A stretch of DNA of 64,000 bases from Pseudomonas gingeri (GTDB taxonomy: Bacteria; Pseudomonadota; Gammaproteobacteria; Pseudomonadales; Pseudomonadaceae): assembly GCF_013385425.1 (NCBI RefSeq), contig NZ_JACAQA010000002.1:426853-490852 (forward strand). The letters are read 5' to 3'. A program made the position numbers and the translations under genes. The notes beneath the pieces are model-generated. The model did no database searches and was not told where the DNA came from. It worked only from the letters and a program-made list of their open reading frames with translations. Shown in pieces: positions 17,077-29,500 of the stretch (the first letter of the stretch is position 1; each line of letters starts with the position of its first letter).

Positions 17077-17220
17077 GTTTTTTATTTCCGCCAAAAATAA
17101 TTATAAATATATGATTTATAAGTAATTTTTTATACCTCTATCAAAAACAGTTTTTTGAACCAGACAAAAAATCCTTTTTTATTTATTATTTTATATCGTC
17201 ATTTATCCTGAAAGATAAAC

Positions 17221-18828
<1,608 letters not shown>

Positions 18829-18948
18829 GTTTATTTTTCCAACTCTGTAACAAAAAGCTACTCGCTTCCCTCCACAGATCAAACTCCGTGCAACCACGGG
18901 GGCCGGCGCTTGCGCGTCGGTTCAAAAAGAGCTGGGTGAGGTGGCGAG

Positions 18949-19707
18949 TTGATCAACACACGATTTTCCTGCGTGGGCTGCGGCAAATGCTGCAATGACC
19001 ATTACGTCCCGTTGACGCTCGAGGAGTCCCGACAATGGGCGGCGGACGGCGGCACGGTGATCGTGCTGGTAGAAGCGTTCCTGGAAAACGGCCTCGGGGT
19101 GGCCGAAGCACAATTCGAACACGCCCGGCGCCGTTCGATCCTGGTTCCCAGCGGAACAACCCAGGCCTGGCTGGCCGTCACGTTCGCCGCCTACAACAAC
19201 GGGCCGTGCCGCAATCTCGATGCCGACAACCGCTGCGGTATCTACGAGCGGCGCCCGCTGGTCTGCCGCATCTATCCGGCGGAGATCAATCCGCATATCC
19301 CGTTGCGCACAGACCGCAAGGACTGTCCGCCCGAATCCTGGGAGCAAGGCCCGGACCTGATCGTCGGTGGGCAACTGGTCGACCAGGAACTGGCCGAACT
19401 GATCGAGCGCTCGCGCCAGGCCGACCGTGAGGATATCGGCGCCAAAGCAGCCATCTGTGCCCGCCTCGGTATCAGCACGACCGCCCTCAAGGGCAACGGC
19501 TTCGCTACCTACCTGCCCGACATGCAGGCGTTCATGGCAGCCATCGACGAGACTCGCGGGGAGCGGACGCTCAGTTCCACTGGACAGCACTGGGCTTTTC
19601 ATCTGGCCGATGAAAACAGCACCCGGGCACTGCTCGCCCATGGCGCGGCAGTCACTCAATCGGGTACAGGACACTACCGCTTTATTCCCTTGCGATCGGC
19701 CGATTAA
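18949..19707 (+). CDS. YkgJ-family Cys-cluster (CxxCxxCC) protein
   Basis: 252-residue protein of the UPF0153/YkgJ family, proposed to bind zinc or an Fe-S cluster. Seen: CVGCGKCC near the N-terminus (C8, C11, C14, C15), then GPCRNLDADNRCGIYERRPLVCRIYP with three further Cys. The start is a TTG six bases after GAGGT; no ATG lies near the conserved Cys. It stands alone between rtcR and the CBS gene. Its function is unknown for most family members. Confidence 0.82.
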   Translation: MINTRFSCVGCGKCCNDHYVPLTLEESRQWAADGGTVIVLVEAFLENGLGVAEAQFEHARRRSILVPSGTTQAWLAVTFAAYNNGPCRNLDADNRCGIYERRPLVCRIYPAEINPHIPLRTDRKDCPPESWEQGPDLIVGGQLVDQELAELIERSRQADREDIGAKAAICARLGISTTALKGNGFATYLPDMQAFMAAIDETRGERTLSSTGQHWAFHLADENSTRALLAHGAAVTQSGTGHYRFIPLRSAD

Positions 19708-19890
19708 GGCGCTTGACTCAGTGAACGGCGGTCATCTGCGGCAAAAAATCGGGCAATGACGTTTTTTCAGCGTCTACAGGCCGCTTTCCGCATCGTCTTC
19801 GCGGTATCCGTCTACGATTCTGTAAGAGCGCCACGATGGAGTGTGGCCCTCCCAAACAAGAACACTAAGAACAGCAAGAGAGAGCCGTCC

Positions 19891-20331
19891 ATGAAAACCG
19901 TCGCAGAGCTGTTGAAACTCAAGGGTAGCCAGCATCAGGGCGTGCATACCATCGCCCACGACCATACTGTGTTCGAAGCCTTGATACTGATGGCCTCGAA
20001 AAATGTCGGCGCCCTTCCGGTACTCGAAAACGGCCAGGTCGTGGGCATCATCAGTGAACGTGACTACGCCCGCAAAGTGATCCTGCACGGGCTCAGTTCG
20101 GTCACCACCAAGGTCCACGAGATCATGAATGCCCCAGTGATCAGCGTGGATTCACGCCAGAACGTGGAAACCTGCATGAGCATCATGACCGACAAGCATC
20201 TGCGCCATCTTCCGGTGGTCGAGGACGGGCAACTGATCGGCCTGCTGTCCATCGGTGACCTGGTGAAAGAGGCCATTGCCGAACAGGCCGACCTGATCCG
20301 CCAACTGGAACAATATATTCGCGGCGAGTAA
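19891..20331 (+). CDS. Tandem CBS-domain protein
   Basis: 146-residue protein made almost only of two CBS domains (about 10-65 and 75-130; LPVLENGQVVGIISERDYARKVIL, then LPVVEDGQLIGLLSIGDLVKEAI). CBS pairs bind adenine nucleotides and act as energy or redox sensors. The ATG at 19891 follows a purine-rich stretch (AAGAGAGAG); the frame is open upstream to 19756, but that extension has no family similarity and no ribosome site. No enzyme domain is attached, so a partner is likely but cannot be named. Confidence 0.85.
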   Translation: MKTVAELLKLKGSQHQGVHTIAHDHTVFEALILMASKNVGALPVLENGQVVGIISERDYARKVILHGLSSVTTKVHEIMNAPVISVDSRQNVETCMSIMTDKHLRHLPVVEDGQLIGLLSIGDLVKEAIAEQADLIRQLEQYIRGE

Positions 20332-20652
20332 GGCCAGCCCCGGCCCCTGGAATGGCTCACGGCAGGAGCGACGCCACTCGCTCCTGCCACCTCAATGATC
20401 GCCCAATAAAGTATGTCAAAATGTTTATGAAACCCCGCTAATACGGGGCTTCCAGCGATATTTCCGATTTTTTCACAACGCTTTCACTTCACTCCCACCT
20501 GCGCCTCTCTACATTCCCCCCCCTGCCCACACGCGGCCTTGTCTATCCTTTACAGTTTTAAACATCGAAACCCTGGATCGGGCCATCAAGTCCATGCATT
20601 GTGCCTGCCCCGCTCAAACCCTAGCTGCGGCGCTTACCGCTAAGGTCGACCC
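20332..20652. other. Intergenic region with two hairpins
   Basis: 320 bases without a gene. A perfect 11-bp inverted repeat GGCAGGAGCGA / TCGCTCCTGCC (20361-20371 and 20378-20388) follows the CBS gene but lacks a T-run. A smaller hairpin CCCCG/CGGGG sits at 20433-20448. The pyrimidine-rich remainder probably carries the promoter of the transferase pair; no clear hexamers were identified. Confidence 0.5.
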
Positions 20653-22344
20653 ATGAACCCTCACGTGTTTCCACTTTCCGCCGCGACGCTCAGGCGCTGG
20701 TCCGTGCCGGTGCTGCTGCTGGCCTTCGCGGTGTTCTACCTGTTGCCCATGATGGGCCACGGCCTGTGGATCCCCGACGAACCACGCTACGCCCAGATCA
20801 GCCAGGAGATGTTGTTAAGCGGCAACTGGACCTCCCCGCATTTCATGGGCCTGCGCTACTTCGAAAAACCCATTGCCGGCTACTGGATGATCGCCATCGG
20901 CCAGGCCATATTTGGCCAGAATTTTTTCGGCGTTCGCGTGGCATCAGCCGTGGCCACCGGCCTCAGCGTACTCTTGACGTACCTGATCGCCCGGCGCCTG
21001 TGGAACGACCCGCGCAAGAGCTTCGCCTCGGCCCTGCTGTTCATGAGCTTCGGCCTGATCGCCGGGCAAGCCAGCTACGCCAACCTCGACCCGCAATTCA
21101 CCCTGTGGTCGAACCTGAGCCTGTTCGCGTTCTGGTTCGCGGTCGACAGCAAGGAACAACGCCAGCGCCTGTACGCCTGGGCCGGCCTGGGCCTGGCCTG
21201 CGGCATGGGTTTCCTGACCAAGGGTTTCCTCGCCCTGCTGCTGCCGGTACTGATCGCCCTGCCCTATATGGTCTGGCAACGCCGCCTCGGTGAGCTGCTG
21301 CGTTATGGCCCGCTGGCCGTGATCGTGGCGGTGATCATCGCGCTGCCCTGGGTGCTGGCGGTCAATGCCCAGGAACCCGACTACTGGAATTTCTTCTTCT
21401 GGCACGAACATATCCAGCGTTTCGCCGGCGACAACGCCCAGCACGCCCGGCCCTGGTGGTTCTACCTGCCGCTGCTGGTGGCATCTTGCCTGCCGTGGTC
21501 GGTGCTGCTGATACCGACGTTCAAACAGGCCTGGGAGCAAAAGCGCCTGCCCGGTACCGGCTTCCTGTGGCTGTGGTTCCTCTTGCCCCTGGCCTTTTTC
21601 AGCCTGAGCCGAGGCAAACTGCCGACCTACATCATGCCGTGCCTGTTGCCGCTGGCGCTGATGATGGGCAATGCGCTGATCGATCGGGTGACCCGCGCCG
21701 AAGGCCGGATGCTGCGGCTCAATGGCTGGCTCAACCTGGTCCTCGGCGTGGCGGCCATGGTCGCCCTGATCTACCTGCAAACCAGCCGTTCGATCTACGC
21801 CAACAGCCATGCGGAAGTCTTCAATCTCTCGCTGGTGTTCATCATGTTGATGGGCTGGATCATCGCCAACGCCCTGCAAGCGCTACGTCCGCTCACCCTT
21901 TGGGCCATGCCGGCGCTGGGGATCGGCTTGCTGGTGGCGCTGCTGCCGGCGGGCATGCCGGCCAGCATCGTCAACAGCCAGATGCCGGACCAATTTATTG
22001 CAGAACATGTCAATGAATTGCGCCAGACCAACCGTCTGCTGAGCAATGAGCTGGGCGCCGCCTCCTCCCTGGCCTGGCGCCTGCAACGCCCGCGGGTGGA
22101 TTTGTTCAACACAGCGGGTGAATTGAAGTACGGTCTCGACTATCCTGATGCCGCCGAGCGGCAGGTCAACTCCGCCAACGTCGAACAATGGATGACTGAA
22201 GCCCGTAAACAGGGTTCGGTCGGTGTAGTGCTACGCGTCAAGAGCGTAGACGAAATGCGCGAAGTCGAGCAGCTCCCACTGGACGGCAAGCGTTATCAGA
22301 AGGGTAATACCATCATCATGATCTTCCCGCAGACCCAACCATGA
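20653..22344 (+). CDS. ArnT-like GT-C membrane glycosyltransferase
   Basis: 563-residue inner-membrane lipid-phosphate-sugar transferase of the ArnT/PMT (GT83/GT39) superfamily. Seen: about 11-12 hydrophobic helices and the first periplasmic-loop motif [16 protein letters not shown], whose Asp-Glu pair is the catalytic/metal motif of the family, followed by [10 protein letters not shown]. The family transfers sugars such as 4-amino-4-deoxy-arabinose from undecaprenyl phosphate to lipid A or other acceptors. It is outside an arn operon, so the donor and acceptor are not known. It overlaps the next gene by ATGA. Confidence 0.85.
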   Translation: MNPHVFPLSAATLRRWSVPVLLLAFAVFYLLPMMGHGLWIPDEPRYAQISQEMLLSGNWTSPHFMGLRYFEKPIAGYWMIAIGQAIFGQNFFGVRVASAVATGLSVLLTYLIARRLWNDPRKSFASALLFMSFGLIAGQASYANLDPQFTLWSNLSLFAFWFAVDSKEQRQRLYAWAGLGLACGMGFLTKGFLALLLPVLIALPYMVWQRRLGELLRYGPLAVIVAVIIALPWVLAVNAQEPDYWNFFFWHEHIQRFAGDNAQHARPWWFYLPLLVASCLPWSVLLIPTFKQAWEQKRLPGTGFLWLWFLLPLAFFSLSRGKLPTYIMPCLLPLALMMGNALIDRVTRAEGRMLRLNGWLNLVLGVAAMVALIYLQTSRSIYANSHAEVFNLSLVFIMLMGWIIANALQALRPLTLWAMPALGIGLLVALLPAGMPASIVNSQMPDQFIAEHVNELRQTNRLLSNELGAASSLAWRLQRPRVDLFNTAGELKYGLDYPDAAERQVNSANVEQWMTEARKQGSVGVVLRVKSVDEMREVEQLPLDGKRYQKGNTIIMIFPQTQP

Positions 22345-23882
22345 ATCAGAGTTTCTGGAAAACTGACAAAGGCGCACTGACGCTTCTGCTTATCGTATCG
22401 GCCGTCCTGCTGCTGGTGGGCCTGGGCCAACGCGAGTTGTGGGGCGCGGAAACGCGCTGGGCCAACATCGCCCTGCAGATGCTGCAGTCGGGCAACTACT
22501 TCGACCCCTACCTCAAGGGCTCGCCTTATTACGACAAACCGCTGCCGTCCTACTGGCTGATCACCGCCAGCGCCGGCCTGATGGGCGGCCTGGGCAATTG
22601 GTCGCTGCGCCTGTCGTCGGTGATTGCCGCCTGGCTGACGGTCTGGCTGGTCTACCTGATCGGCGAGCGCCTGTGGCGCAAGGGCACCGGCCTGATCGCC
22701 GGCTGGATGCTGGCGACCACCTTCTATTTCGTGTTCTGGGCACGGGTGGCAACCGCCGATATCCTCACGGTGTTCGGTGTGGTCGCGGCCATCTGGTGGT
22801 ACTGGCGCGGGCCGGACGATACCCGGCTGGGCCGCTACACGGTGTTTTTCCTGATCCTCGCCCTGACTTCCCTGCTCAAGGGGCTGATCGGTTTCATCCT
22901 GCCGGGCCTGATCCTGCTGCCCCACGTACTGGCTGACGGGCGCTGGAAACGCCACCTCAACCCACGGCTGTTCGTCGCCCTGGCGATTGCCGGCGCGCTG
23001 TACGCCATTCCTTTCGTGCTGTCGCATTTCTATGGCTCGCCGACCTATGGCGAAAGCGGCCTGGCGCTGGTGTTCAAGGAAAACGTGGTCCGTTTCTTCA
23101 ATCCCTTCGACCATATGGGGCCGATCTACACCTACCTGATCTACCTGCCGGCCTACACCCTGCCCTGGGCACCGTTCTGGATCCTCGGCCTGTGGGTCGC
23201 CATCCGCCAATGGAAGAAGATCGAGCCCAACACCCGCTGGCTGGTCTGGGGACTGGGGCTGCTGTTCCTGTTCTTCACCCTCAGCGGCAGTCGTCGTAGC
23301 TACTACGTGCTGCCCCTGGTGCCATTCGCCCAGTTGCTGGCGGCCTGGTGGGTGACCCGACGCCTGGAAGAGAAGCGTGCGGCCGGCAAGGTAGCGGGCC
23401 CGGGCTGGTCGAAAGGCTTCGCGGCGGCGGCGCTGCTCCTGCTGCTGGTGATCGGCGTGCTCTACCCGTGGACCAACAGCGGCGGCGGCGTGACCAAGTT
23501 CGCCGACGACGTGCGCGCCAAGGCCAGCCAGCAAATGCCTTGGGACGAATGGAAAATCGTCATGATCGAGGTGGACAACAAGCTGCCGATGTACATGAAC
23601 AACCAGGGCGCACCGTTCTACTACATCAAGGATTCCCAGGACTACCCACGTACCGGCGACAGCGCTGCGTTCATGGCCTGGCTGGAGAAAACCAGCGGTC
23701 AGCGCTGGGATCCGTCACGTACCCTGATCGTCACCAGCTACAGCAAGCACGACGAGGTGCCGTTGAGCTACCTCTCAGCTGACCATGATGTGGTCAACAC
23801 CGAGCTCACCAATGGTGCGCGACTGGCCAAGAAGAAAGAGAGTGGCAGCGTGGCTTATATCCCCAAGGCCAAAGGCCTCTAG
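22341..23882 (+). CDS. Second ArnT-like GT-C membrane glycosyltransferase
   Basis: 513-residue paralogue of the preceding gene, with a similar layout: an N-terminal helix, then [17 protein letters not shown] in place of the DE loop, [10 protein letters not shown], about ten further helices, and a C-terminal periplasmic domain ([18 protein letters not shown]). Translation is coupled to the first gene by a 4-base overlap, so the two probably act on the same glycolipid or as a pair. Only a Glu remains where the first protein has Asp-Glu, which may mean a different donor. Specificity cannot be read from sequence. Confidence 0.83.
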   Translation: MNQSFWKTDKGALTLLLIVSAVLLLVGLGQRELWGAETRWANIALQMLQSGNYFDPYLKGSPYYDKPLPSYWLITASAGLMGGLGNWSLRLSSVIAAWLTVWLVYLIGERLWRKGTGLIAGWMLATTFYFVFWARVATADILTVFGVVAAIWWYWRGPDDTRLGRYTVFFLILALTSLLKGLIGFILPGLILLPHVLADGRWKRHLNPRLFVALAIAGALYAIPFVLSHFYGSPTYGESGLALVFKENVVRFFNPFDHMGPIYTYLIYLPAYTLPWAPFWILGLWVAIRQWKKIEPNTRWLVWGLGLLFLFFTLSGSRRSYYVLPLVPFAQLLAAWWVTRRLEEKRAAGKVAGPGWSKGFAAAALLLLLVIGVLYPWTNSGGGVTKFADDVRAKASQQMPWDEWKIVMIEVDNKLPMYMNNQGAPFYYIKDSQDYPRTGDSAAFMAWLEKTSGQRWDPSRTLIVTSYSKHDEVPLSYLSADHDVVNTELTNGARLAKKKESGSVAYIPKAKGL

Positions 23883-23890
23883 CCAATAGA

Positions 23891-23921
23891 CAAGGGCACC
23901 GAAAGGTGCCCTTGTTCATTT
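23891..23921. terminator. Shared terminator between convergent genes
   Basis: CAAGGGCACC (23891-23900), GAAA loop, GGTGCCCTTG (23905-23914): a perfect 10-bp hairpin with a stable tetraloop, followed by TTCATTT. It lies between the stop of the second glycosyltransferase and the stop of gamma-glutamyltransferase, so it can serve both strands. Confidence 0.85.
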
Positions 23922-23926
23922 CAGCC

Positions 23927-25654
23927 TCAATAACCCAACGACAGCCCCGTATTACGACGCGGATCATTCGCGCCGTAGAAGCGGTTGTTGCCTACCGGCT
24001 TGCCATCGAGGGACGGAGCGCCGACCAGGATCGCCGCCAGGTGATTCGACGGCTGAGGACCGGCAAACTTGTGACCCCAGCCTTCAAGAATCTTCTGAGT
24101 GTCCGGGCTCAAGGCAAAGGCCTCGATGTTGGTCTCCTCCGGCAGCCATTGCTGGTGGAAACGCGGCGCGTCCACCGCTTCCTGGATGTTCATCTTGTAG
24201 TCGATGACATTGAGGATGGTCAGCAAGGTCGCGGTGATAATCCGACTGCCGCCAGGCGTCCCCACCACCATGACCGTCTTGCCGTCCTTGGTGACAATGG
24301 TCGGACTCATTGATGACAACGGTGTCTTGCCCGGGGCAATGGCATTGGCCTCACCCTGCACCAGGCCGTACATGTTCGGCACACCGACCTTGGAGGTGAA
24401 GTCGTCCATCTCGTCATTGAGGATGACCCCGGTCTTGCTTGCCATGACGCCAGCACCGAACCAGTCGTTGAGGGTGTAGGTCACCGATACCGCGTTGCCC
24501 CATTTGTCGACGATCGAGTAATGGGTGGTGTTGTTGCCCTCATGAGGTGCCACGCCAGGGTTGATGTCCTTGGAGATCCCGGCCTTCTGCGGTTCGATGG
24601 CCGCCCGCAGCTTCTCGGCGTAACCCTTGTCCAACAGGTGCGCTACAGGGTTCTTGATGAAATCGGGATCACCCAGGTAGCTGTTGCGGTCGACGTAGGC
24701 GTGCCGCATGGCTTCGATCTGATAGTGCACGCCCTGGGCCGAGTGATAACCCAGGTCCGCCATCGGATAGCCTTCGAGGATGTTCATGATCTCGCAGATC
24801 ACCACACCACCCGAGCTCGGCGGCGGCGCCGAAACGACGTGGTAGCCACGGTAGTCGCACTCGATGGGGGCCAGCTCGCGGGTCTTGTATTTGTCGAGGT
24901 CGGCCTGGGTGATGATGCCCTTGCCGGCCTTGCTCGAATCGACGATGGCCTTGCCGACCCAGCCCTTGTAGAAGCCGTCGGTGCCCTTGGCGGAGATTTC
25001 CCTGAGGGTCTTGGCCAGGTCTTTCTGCACCAGCTTCTGGCCGACCTGCATCGGCTCACCCTTGTTCAGGAAGATCGAACCCGAATCATGAATGTCTTTC
25101 TTGAACTCGTCGGTGGCGGTGTGCAGCAGGTCGATATCGCCCTGCTCCAGCACAAAGCCTTCGTCGGCCAGCTTGATGGCCGGAGCCATGACCTGAGCGC
25201 GTTTTTTCGTACCGTACTTTTCCAGCGCCAGTTCCATGCCCGAGACGGTACCCGGTACGCCGACCGCCAGATGGCCTTTCGAACTCAGGTTGGGGACGAC
25301 GTTGCCGTCCTTGTCCAGGTACATGTTGGCCGTGGCGGCCAGGGGCGCTTTTTCGCGGAAATCGAGAAAGGTCTTGCGACCGTCGGCCAGTTGCACGGTC
25401 ATGAAGCCGCCACCGCCGAGGTTGCCGGCGGCCGGGTAGACCACCGCCAGCGCATAAGCGACGGCGACCGCCGCATCGACCGCGTTGCCGCCGGACTTGA
25501 GCACGTCGACCCCGACATGGGTAGCCAGGTGCTGCGCCGTGACGACCATGCCATTTTCGCCCGCAACCGGGGCCTGGGAAGCAGCATGAACAGGGGAAAT
25601 AGCCAGAATCAACGCCGTCGCCAGGAGCGAACGCGCAAGGGGTTCAAACTTCAT
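23927..25654 (-). CDS. ggt: Gamma-glutamyltransferase precursor
   Basis: 575-residue periplasmic enzyme that cleaves gamma-glutamyl bonds of glutathione and related peptides. Seen: signal peptide to about SPVHA/ASQ (residue 25), GGNAVDAAVAVAYALAVVYPAAGNLGGGGFM, a large-subunit body, the autoprocessing site NNTTHYSIVD with the new N-terminal nucleophile T376, and the oxyanion-hole region SSMSPTIV and TPGGSRIIT. Length is normal for the family. Single gene, sharing a terminator with the glycosyltransferase pair. Confidence 0.96.
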   Translation of the reverse strand: MKFEPLARSLLATALILAISPVHAASQAPVAGENGMVVTAQHLATHVGVDVLKSGGNAVDAAVAVAYALAVVYPAAGNLGGGGFMTVQLADGRKTFLDFREKAPLAATANMYLDKDGNVVPNLSSKGHLAVGVPGTVSGMELALEKYGTKKRAQVMAPAIKLADEGFVLEQGDIDLLHTATDEFKKDIHDSGSIFLNKGEPMQVGQKLVQKDLAKTLREISAKGTDGFYKGWVGKAIVDSSKAGKGIITQADLDKYKTRELAPIECDYRGYHVVSAPPPSSGGVVICEIMNILEGYPMADLGYHSAQGVHYQIEAMRHAYVDRNSYLGDPDFIKNPVAHLLDKGYAEKLRAAIEPQKAGISKDINPGVAPHEGNNTTHYSIVDKWGNAVSVTYTLNDWFGAGVMASKTGVILNDEMDDFTSKVGVPNMYGLVQGEANAIAPGKTPLSSMSPTIVTKDGKTVMVVGTPGGSRIITATLLTILNVIDYKMNIQEAVDAPRFHQQWLPEETNIEAFALSPDTQKILEGWGHKFAGPQPSNHLAAILVGAPSLDGKPVGNNRFYGANDPRRNTGLSLGY

Positions 25655-25859
25655 AAGCCGACTCTCTTGTTTTTATTTGCGGGGAACAACGCAGACTCCT
25701 GCCTGCGCAGGCCTTTACCAAGGTAGGCGCTCCAGCGGTATTTACCTAGTACCAATGCGCAACTTTTTACGGGTACCACGCTGAGCCAGGGGGACATGGC
25801 AAACACTTGATGCCACCGGACTGCGAACTGATGCTGACACCATCGGCGGAGCCCCCCTG

Positions 25860-27215
25860 TCAAATCAACCGTTCAATCCGCTTGTGCCGCCACACCACCT
25901 TGTAATACGTGCTCTGCAAAACCAGCATGCAGATGTAGGCCACCGGAAACGCCATCCACACCCCTTCCAGCCCGAAACGCGCATCGAGCAGGTAGGCCAC
26001 CGACAACTCCACCCCGACAATACAGAAGATCGAGATAAACACCGGCGCCAGCACCGTGCCGCTGGCGCGCATGATGCCGCCGATCACCGCCTGGAAACCG
26101 AACACCAGAATGCTCCAGAGCATGATATGCAGCAGGTGCTCGGCCTGGGCGCGGGTGATCGAATCGGTGATAAACAAACCCAGCAGCCAGTGGGACAACA
26201 TATAACCCAGGACAATCAGGGCACCGGTCAGGCAGGCGTTGATCATCAAGCCCGTGCGCAGAATCGGCCCCAGGCGCTCCAGACGCCCGGCCCCAATGGC
26301 CTGGGCCCCCAGGATCGAAGCGGTAATGGCAATCGACAGCGCCGGAAACTGCACATAGTTGACGATCTGGGTCACCGCGCCATACGCCGCCGTCGCCTGG
26401 GAACCGTGATGGTTGACCAGGGACAGGATCACCAGTTCGGACAGCGATAACACCACCATCTGCAAACCCGTGGGCAGGCCGATCTTCAGGACTTTGCTCA
26501 AGATGCTCCAATCCAGGCGCATCGCCCTCAGCAATGTCCAGTCCGGGGCCATGACACTGGCTTTATGCCGCAGGCGCAAGGCCAGGAAAACCATCGCCAA
26601 TGCCGTGCCCACCAACCCCGCCACGGCAGCGCTCTTGATACCCATCTGCGGCAAACCGAGCCAGCCACGAATCAGCGCCGGGGTCAGGAGCAGGCCGGTG
26701 GCGGTGGAGACCGCCAACGCCAGCAGCGGCGACAGCGTATCGCTGATGCCCCGCAACAACTGGGTAAAAAGCACGAAGACCAGCAACAGCGGCATGATCA
26801 GCATCATCACCTGGGCATAACCGACTGCCTCGTCGAGCACATCAGCGGGCGTACCCAAGCCGATCAGCGCCGGGCGCGCAAACACGCTGCCCAGCACTGC
26901 CGCGACCAAGCCGATCAGGACGCCCAGCGCCAGCGTCGTGCCGGCTACCGCCTTGACCGAGTAGGGCTCGCGGGCGCCCCAGGCTTGCCCTATCAATACC
27001 GAGGCCCCCGCTCCCAACCCGATGATCAGGGCAATAAAGAAGAATACGATCGGAAACATCCCCGACACCGAGGCCAATGCCTGGGTGCCAAGCATCTGGC
27101 CGATATAGATGCTGTTGAGCGTACCGGAAAGCGACTGGAGGAAGTTGGAAAGCACCATGGGTGCCAGAAAAACCAGATAGAGCTGCCAAAGCGGGCGCTG
27201 AGCATTTTTTTGCAT
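25860..27215 (-). CDS. MATE-family multidrug/Na+ antiporter
   Basis: 451-residue membrane transporter with about 12 hydrophobic helices in two homologous halves, typical of MATE exporters (DinF/NorM superfamily). Seen: FLAPMVLSNFLQSLSGTLNSIYIGQMLG in helix 1 and the matching second-half opening LKIGLPTGLQMVVLSLSELVILSLVNHHG. The ATG at 27215 (MQKNAQRPLW) is preferred over a TTG six codons upstream, as neither has a strong ribosome site and the family usually begins here. Substrate unknown. Confidence 0.88.
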   Translation of the reverse strand: MQKNAQRPLWQLYLVFLAPMVLSNFLQSLSGTLNSIYIGQMLGTQALASVSGMFPIVFFFIALIIGLGAGASVLIGQAWGAREPYSVKAVAGTTLALGVLIGLVAAVLGSVFARPALIGLGTPADVLDEAVGYAQVMMLIMPLLLVFVLFTQLLRGISDTLSPLLALAVSTATGLLLTPALIRGWLGLPQMGIKSAAVAGLVGTALAMVFLALRLRHKASVMAPDWTLLRAMRLDWSILSKVLKIGLPTGLQMVVLSLSELVILSLVNHHGSQATAAYGAVTQIVNYVQFPALSIAITASILGAQAIGAGRLERLGPILRTGLMINACLTGALIVLGYMLSHWLLGLFITDSITRAQAEHLLHIMLWSILVFGFQAVIGGIMRASGTVLAPVFISIFCIVGVELSVAYLLDARFGLEGVWMAFPVAYICMLVLQSTYYKVVWRHKRIERLI

Positions 27216-27302
27216 GAAGGGGTCGAGTTCCAAATAATTGCATCTGCGTGCTCGCCGACTCTACCTTATAGCGCCGACCGTGTTGAATTTTCCTCGTCTT
27301 GA

Positions 27303-28337
27303 TCAAGGATGCGGCGTCACTTTCGCTGGCGGCTCGACCAGCACCCGCTGCTCCACCGCTGTCGTCAGATAGCCTTCGATCTGGGCCGCCAGATAGTGGG
27401 TCGTGGCCGTCACCCCGCCACTCGGGTCCGACACCAGCTTGAGCCACGCCTTGTCGAAAGCCTCCCCCAGGGTCTTGCGAATGCGCACCCGGGTATCCGG
27501 CTGCTCATGCTCGTGGACGATCGCGCGAAAACCCGCGACCCCGAGGGAAATCATCGCCCCGGCAACCCGACCGACCGCCGTCGCGACCGCACCGGCCACC
27601 CCACGGCTGGTGAACTCGGACTGGAGCTTCTCGCTGGTCTGCCGGGCGACCGAATTGATCCCCGCACTCGATGTTCCGTCATTTGCGCCTCCCCCCAGGT
27701 GAGTACGCGCGTTCAAGGCGAGATAGGCCGGCAACTGACTCAACGGCGCGGCATGCAGCGCTTGATAGAGTGAGGCATTGTGGTCGGCGGGCGGAGCCAG
27801 GGAGATCGCCGGAATCTGATTGATGTGCTGGGCGAGCGGGTCCGCCGGTACGCCATACCGCTGGGCGATCACCGTCAGTTGTTTGCCCATCTGTTCGAGA
27901 TAGAACTGCGCCGCCTGATCCATGATCGAGTCGGGATCGATCTCCACTGCCACCGGGGCCAGCACCCGCGCGCGATATTGCTCCTGCAGGTAACTCGCCA
28001 GACGCTTGGCCGATGGATCCTGCTCGCCCTGGTCATTGAGCCGGTACCAACCGACCTTGATCGACAACCACTCCTGGGTCCAGTAACCGTCGAACCAGGG
28101 GATGAATTTTTCGTCAGTCTGCTGATAGATCCGCGTACGCCAATACTCCATGGTACTGCGTGCCCAGGCGTCCGCTTGCACGGTGGCTTGCTCGGAAGCC
28201 TGGATCAGATCGACATCGACTTGCTGCCAAACCTGCGGCGAAACCACCGTCGGCGCCGCGACCTCGTGGGCACGTTCAAGACCGGCACACCCGGCCAGCA
28301 GCAGCATCCAGACAAGGATCAGCACACGCAGGCTCAA
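27303..28337 (-). CDS. Putative lipoprotein of unknown function
   Basis: 344-residue protein with a lipobox LLLAGCAG (Cys17), so probably lipidated and held in the cell envelope. The body is mostly helical and contains a Gly/Ala-rich hydrophobic stretch (GVAGAVATAVGRVAGAMISLGVAGF) near residue 260 that could touch or cross a membrane. Start is a TTG with GGGAG eight bases before it. I do not recognise the family. It lies between the MATE gene and a divergent glycosyltransferase. Confidence 0.7.
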   Translation of the reverse strand: MSLRVLILVWMLLLAGCAGLERAHEVAAPTVVSPQVWQQVDVDLIQASEQATVQADAWARSTMEYWRTRIYQQTDEKFIPWFDGYWTQEWLSIKVGWYRLNDQGEQDPSAKRLASYLQEQYRARVLAPVAVEIDPDSIMDQAAQFYLEQMGKQLTVIAQRYGVPADPLAQHINQIPAISLAPPADHNASLYQALHAAPLSQLPAYLALNARTHLGGGANDGTSSAGINSVARQTSEKLQSEFTSRGVAGAVATAVGRVAGAMISLGVAGFRAIVHEHEQPDTRVRIRKTLGEAFDKAWLKLVSDPSGGVTATTHYLAAQIEGYLTTAVEQRVLVEPPAKVTPHP

Positions 28338-28573
28338 GGTCGCAACTCCCTAAAACCGGCTCAAGCACGGGCGTGCTACCGGTATCACCTGCCTTGAGTA
28401 TAGGTCGCGAACCTGATGGCCCCCGTACTGCCGACTTTCACCTGACAATCAATGGTACGGGCAGGTGTCAAAAAAGTTACCCAACGGAGAAACGCCTGAA
28501 ACCTGGCCCCTTGCAGAATGCGCCCACGCCTGACCTCCCAGGCACTTACATCGGCCCATAAGCGAGGCTTTCC

Positions 28574-29386
28574 ATGATGGTGCGCACGCGTCCCCTGCAA
28601 GCGAATTACAGCATTGCGCTAGTCAACTATAAGACCCATGAGCTGACACGGACCTGTCTGGAATTGCTGAAGACCGCCTTGCATGGAACCGATGTGCCGG
28701 TATTCGTGGTGGATAACGATTCGAACGACGCGAGCCTCGAGTATTTGCACAGCCTGGACTGGATCAACCTGATCGAGCGCAAAAGTGGCGCCCCTGAATG
28801 CGGGAGCGCCGCCCATGGCCGAGCTCTGGACCTGGCCCTGGCGGAAGTCGAAACCGAATACCTGTTTCTGCTGCACACCGACACCTTTATCCATGATCCG
28901 GACGTGTTCGGCCTGATGATCCGGCAGTGCTCGACCCCGGAGGACGTCGTCGCGGTCGGCTGCCTGGAGCAGTTGAATCGGGGCGTGATCCGCTCGGCCT
29001 GGCGCCTGACCTCACGCTTTGCCAAGCATTACACCCGACGCGGCCTGCGCGCCCTGGGGATGAATGCCAGGGAGCCGAGGCCGTTCCGGGAAAAGCATCT
29101 GAAAAGCTTTTGCACGCTGTGGAACGCGCGGCTGATCAAACATCACGGGCTGCACTTCCATATGAGCGGCGGCAACCCCGGCTACGAGCTGCAAGACCGC
29201 ATGACCGAATTGGGCTACCGGGTCGAATGCATTGCGCCGCGCCAGTTGTTTCGCTATCTGGACCATATCCAGAGCGGGACGGTGGCGGCCACCGGCGGTT
29301 TTGCCAAGAACCACCGTCGGGTCAAAATGTACAACCGCCTGAGCCCGGAGCCCGTTGCGGCCCTGCCCGCTTCGCCGTACCTATAA
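28574..29386 (+). CDS. Family 2 glycosyltransferase
   Basis: 270-residue GT-A type enzyme. Seen: SIALVNYKTHELTRTCLELL at the start, FVVDNDSNDAS as the nucleotide-sugar loop, and FLLHTDTFIHDPD in place of the DxD metal motif, then HFHMSGGNPGYELQDRM as the acceptor-side region. No membrane helices, so it is cytoplasmic or peripheral. GAGG precedes the ATG by six bases. It stands alone, so the product glycan cannot be inferred. Confidence 0.8.
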   Translation: MMVRTRPLQANYSIALVNYKTHELTRTCLELLKTALHGTDVPVFVVDNDSNDASLEYLHSLDWINLIERKSGAPECGSAAHGRALDLALAEVETEYLFLLHTDTFIHDPDVFGLMIRQCSTPEDVVAVGCLEQLNRGVIRSAWRLTSRFAKHYTRRGLRALGMNAREPRPFREKHLKSFCTLWNARLIKHHGLHFHMSGGNPGYELQDRMTELGYRVECIAPRQLFRYLDHIQSGTVAATGGFAKNHRRVKMYNRLSPEPVAALPASPYL

Positions 29387-29500
29387 CCCGGCGTTTGAAT
29401 CATCATTTCGATTGATCATTCAAATCGCAAAACAGAATTTTTTATTTGCCCGCGATCCGTCCAGGATAGGCCCGCCTCCACAGTCCCGGACGAAGCCCCC

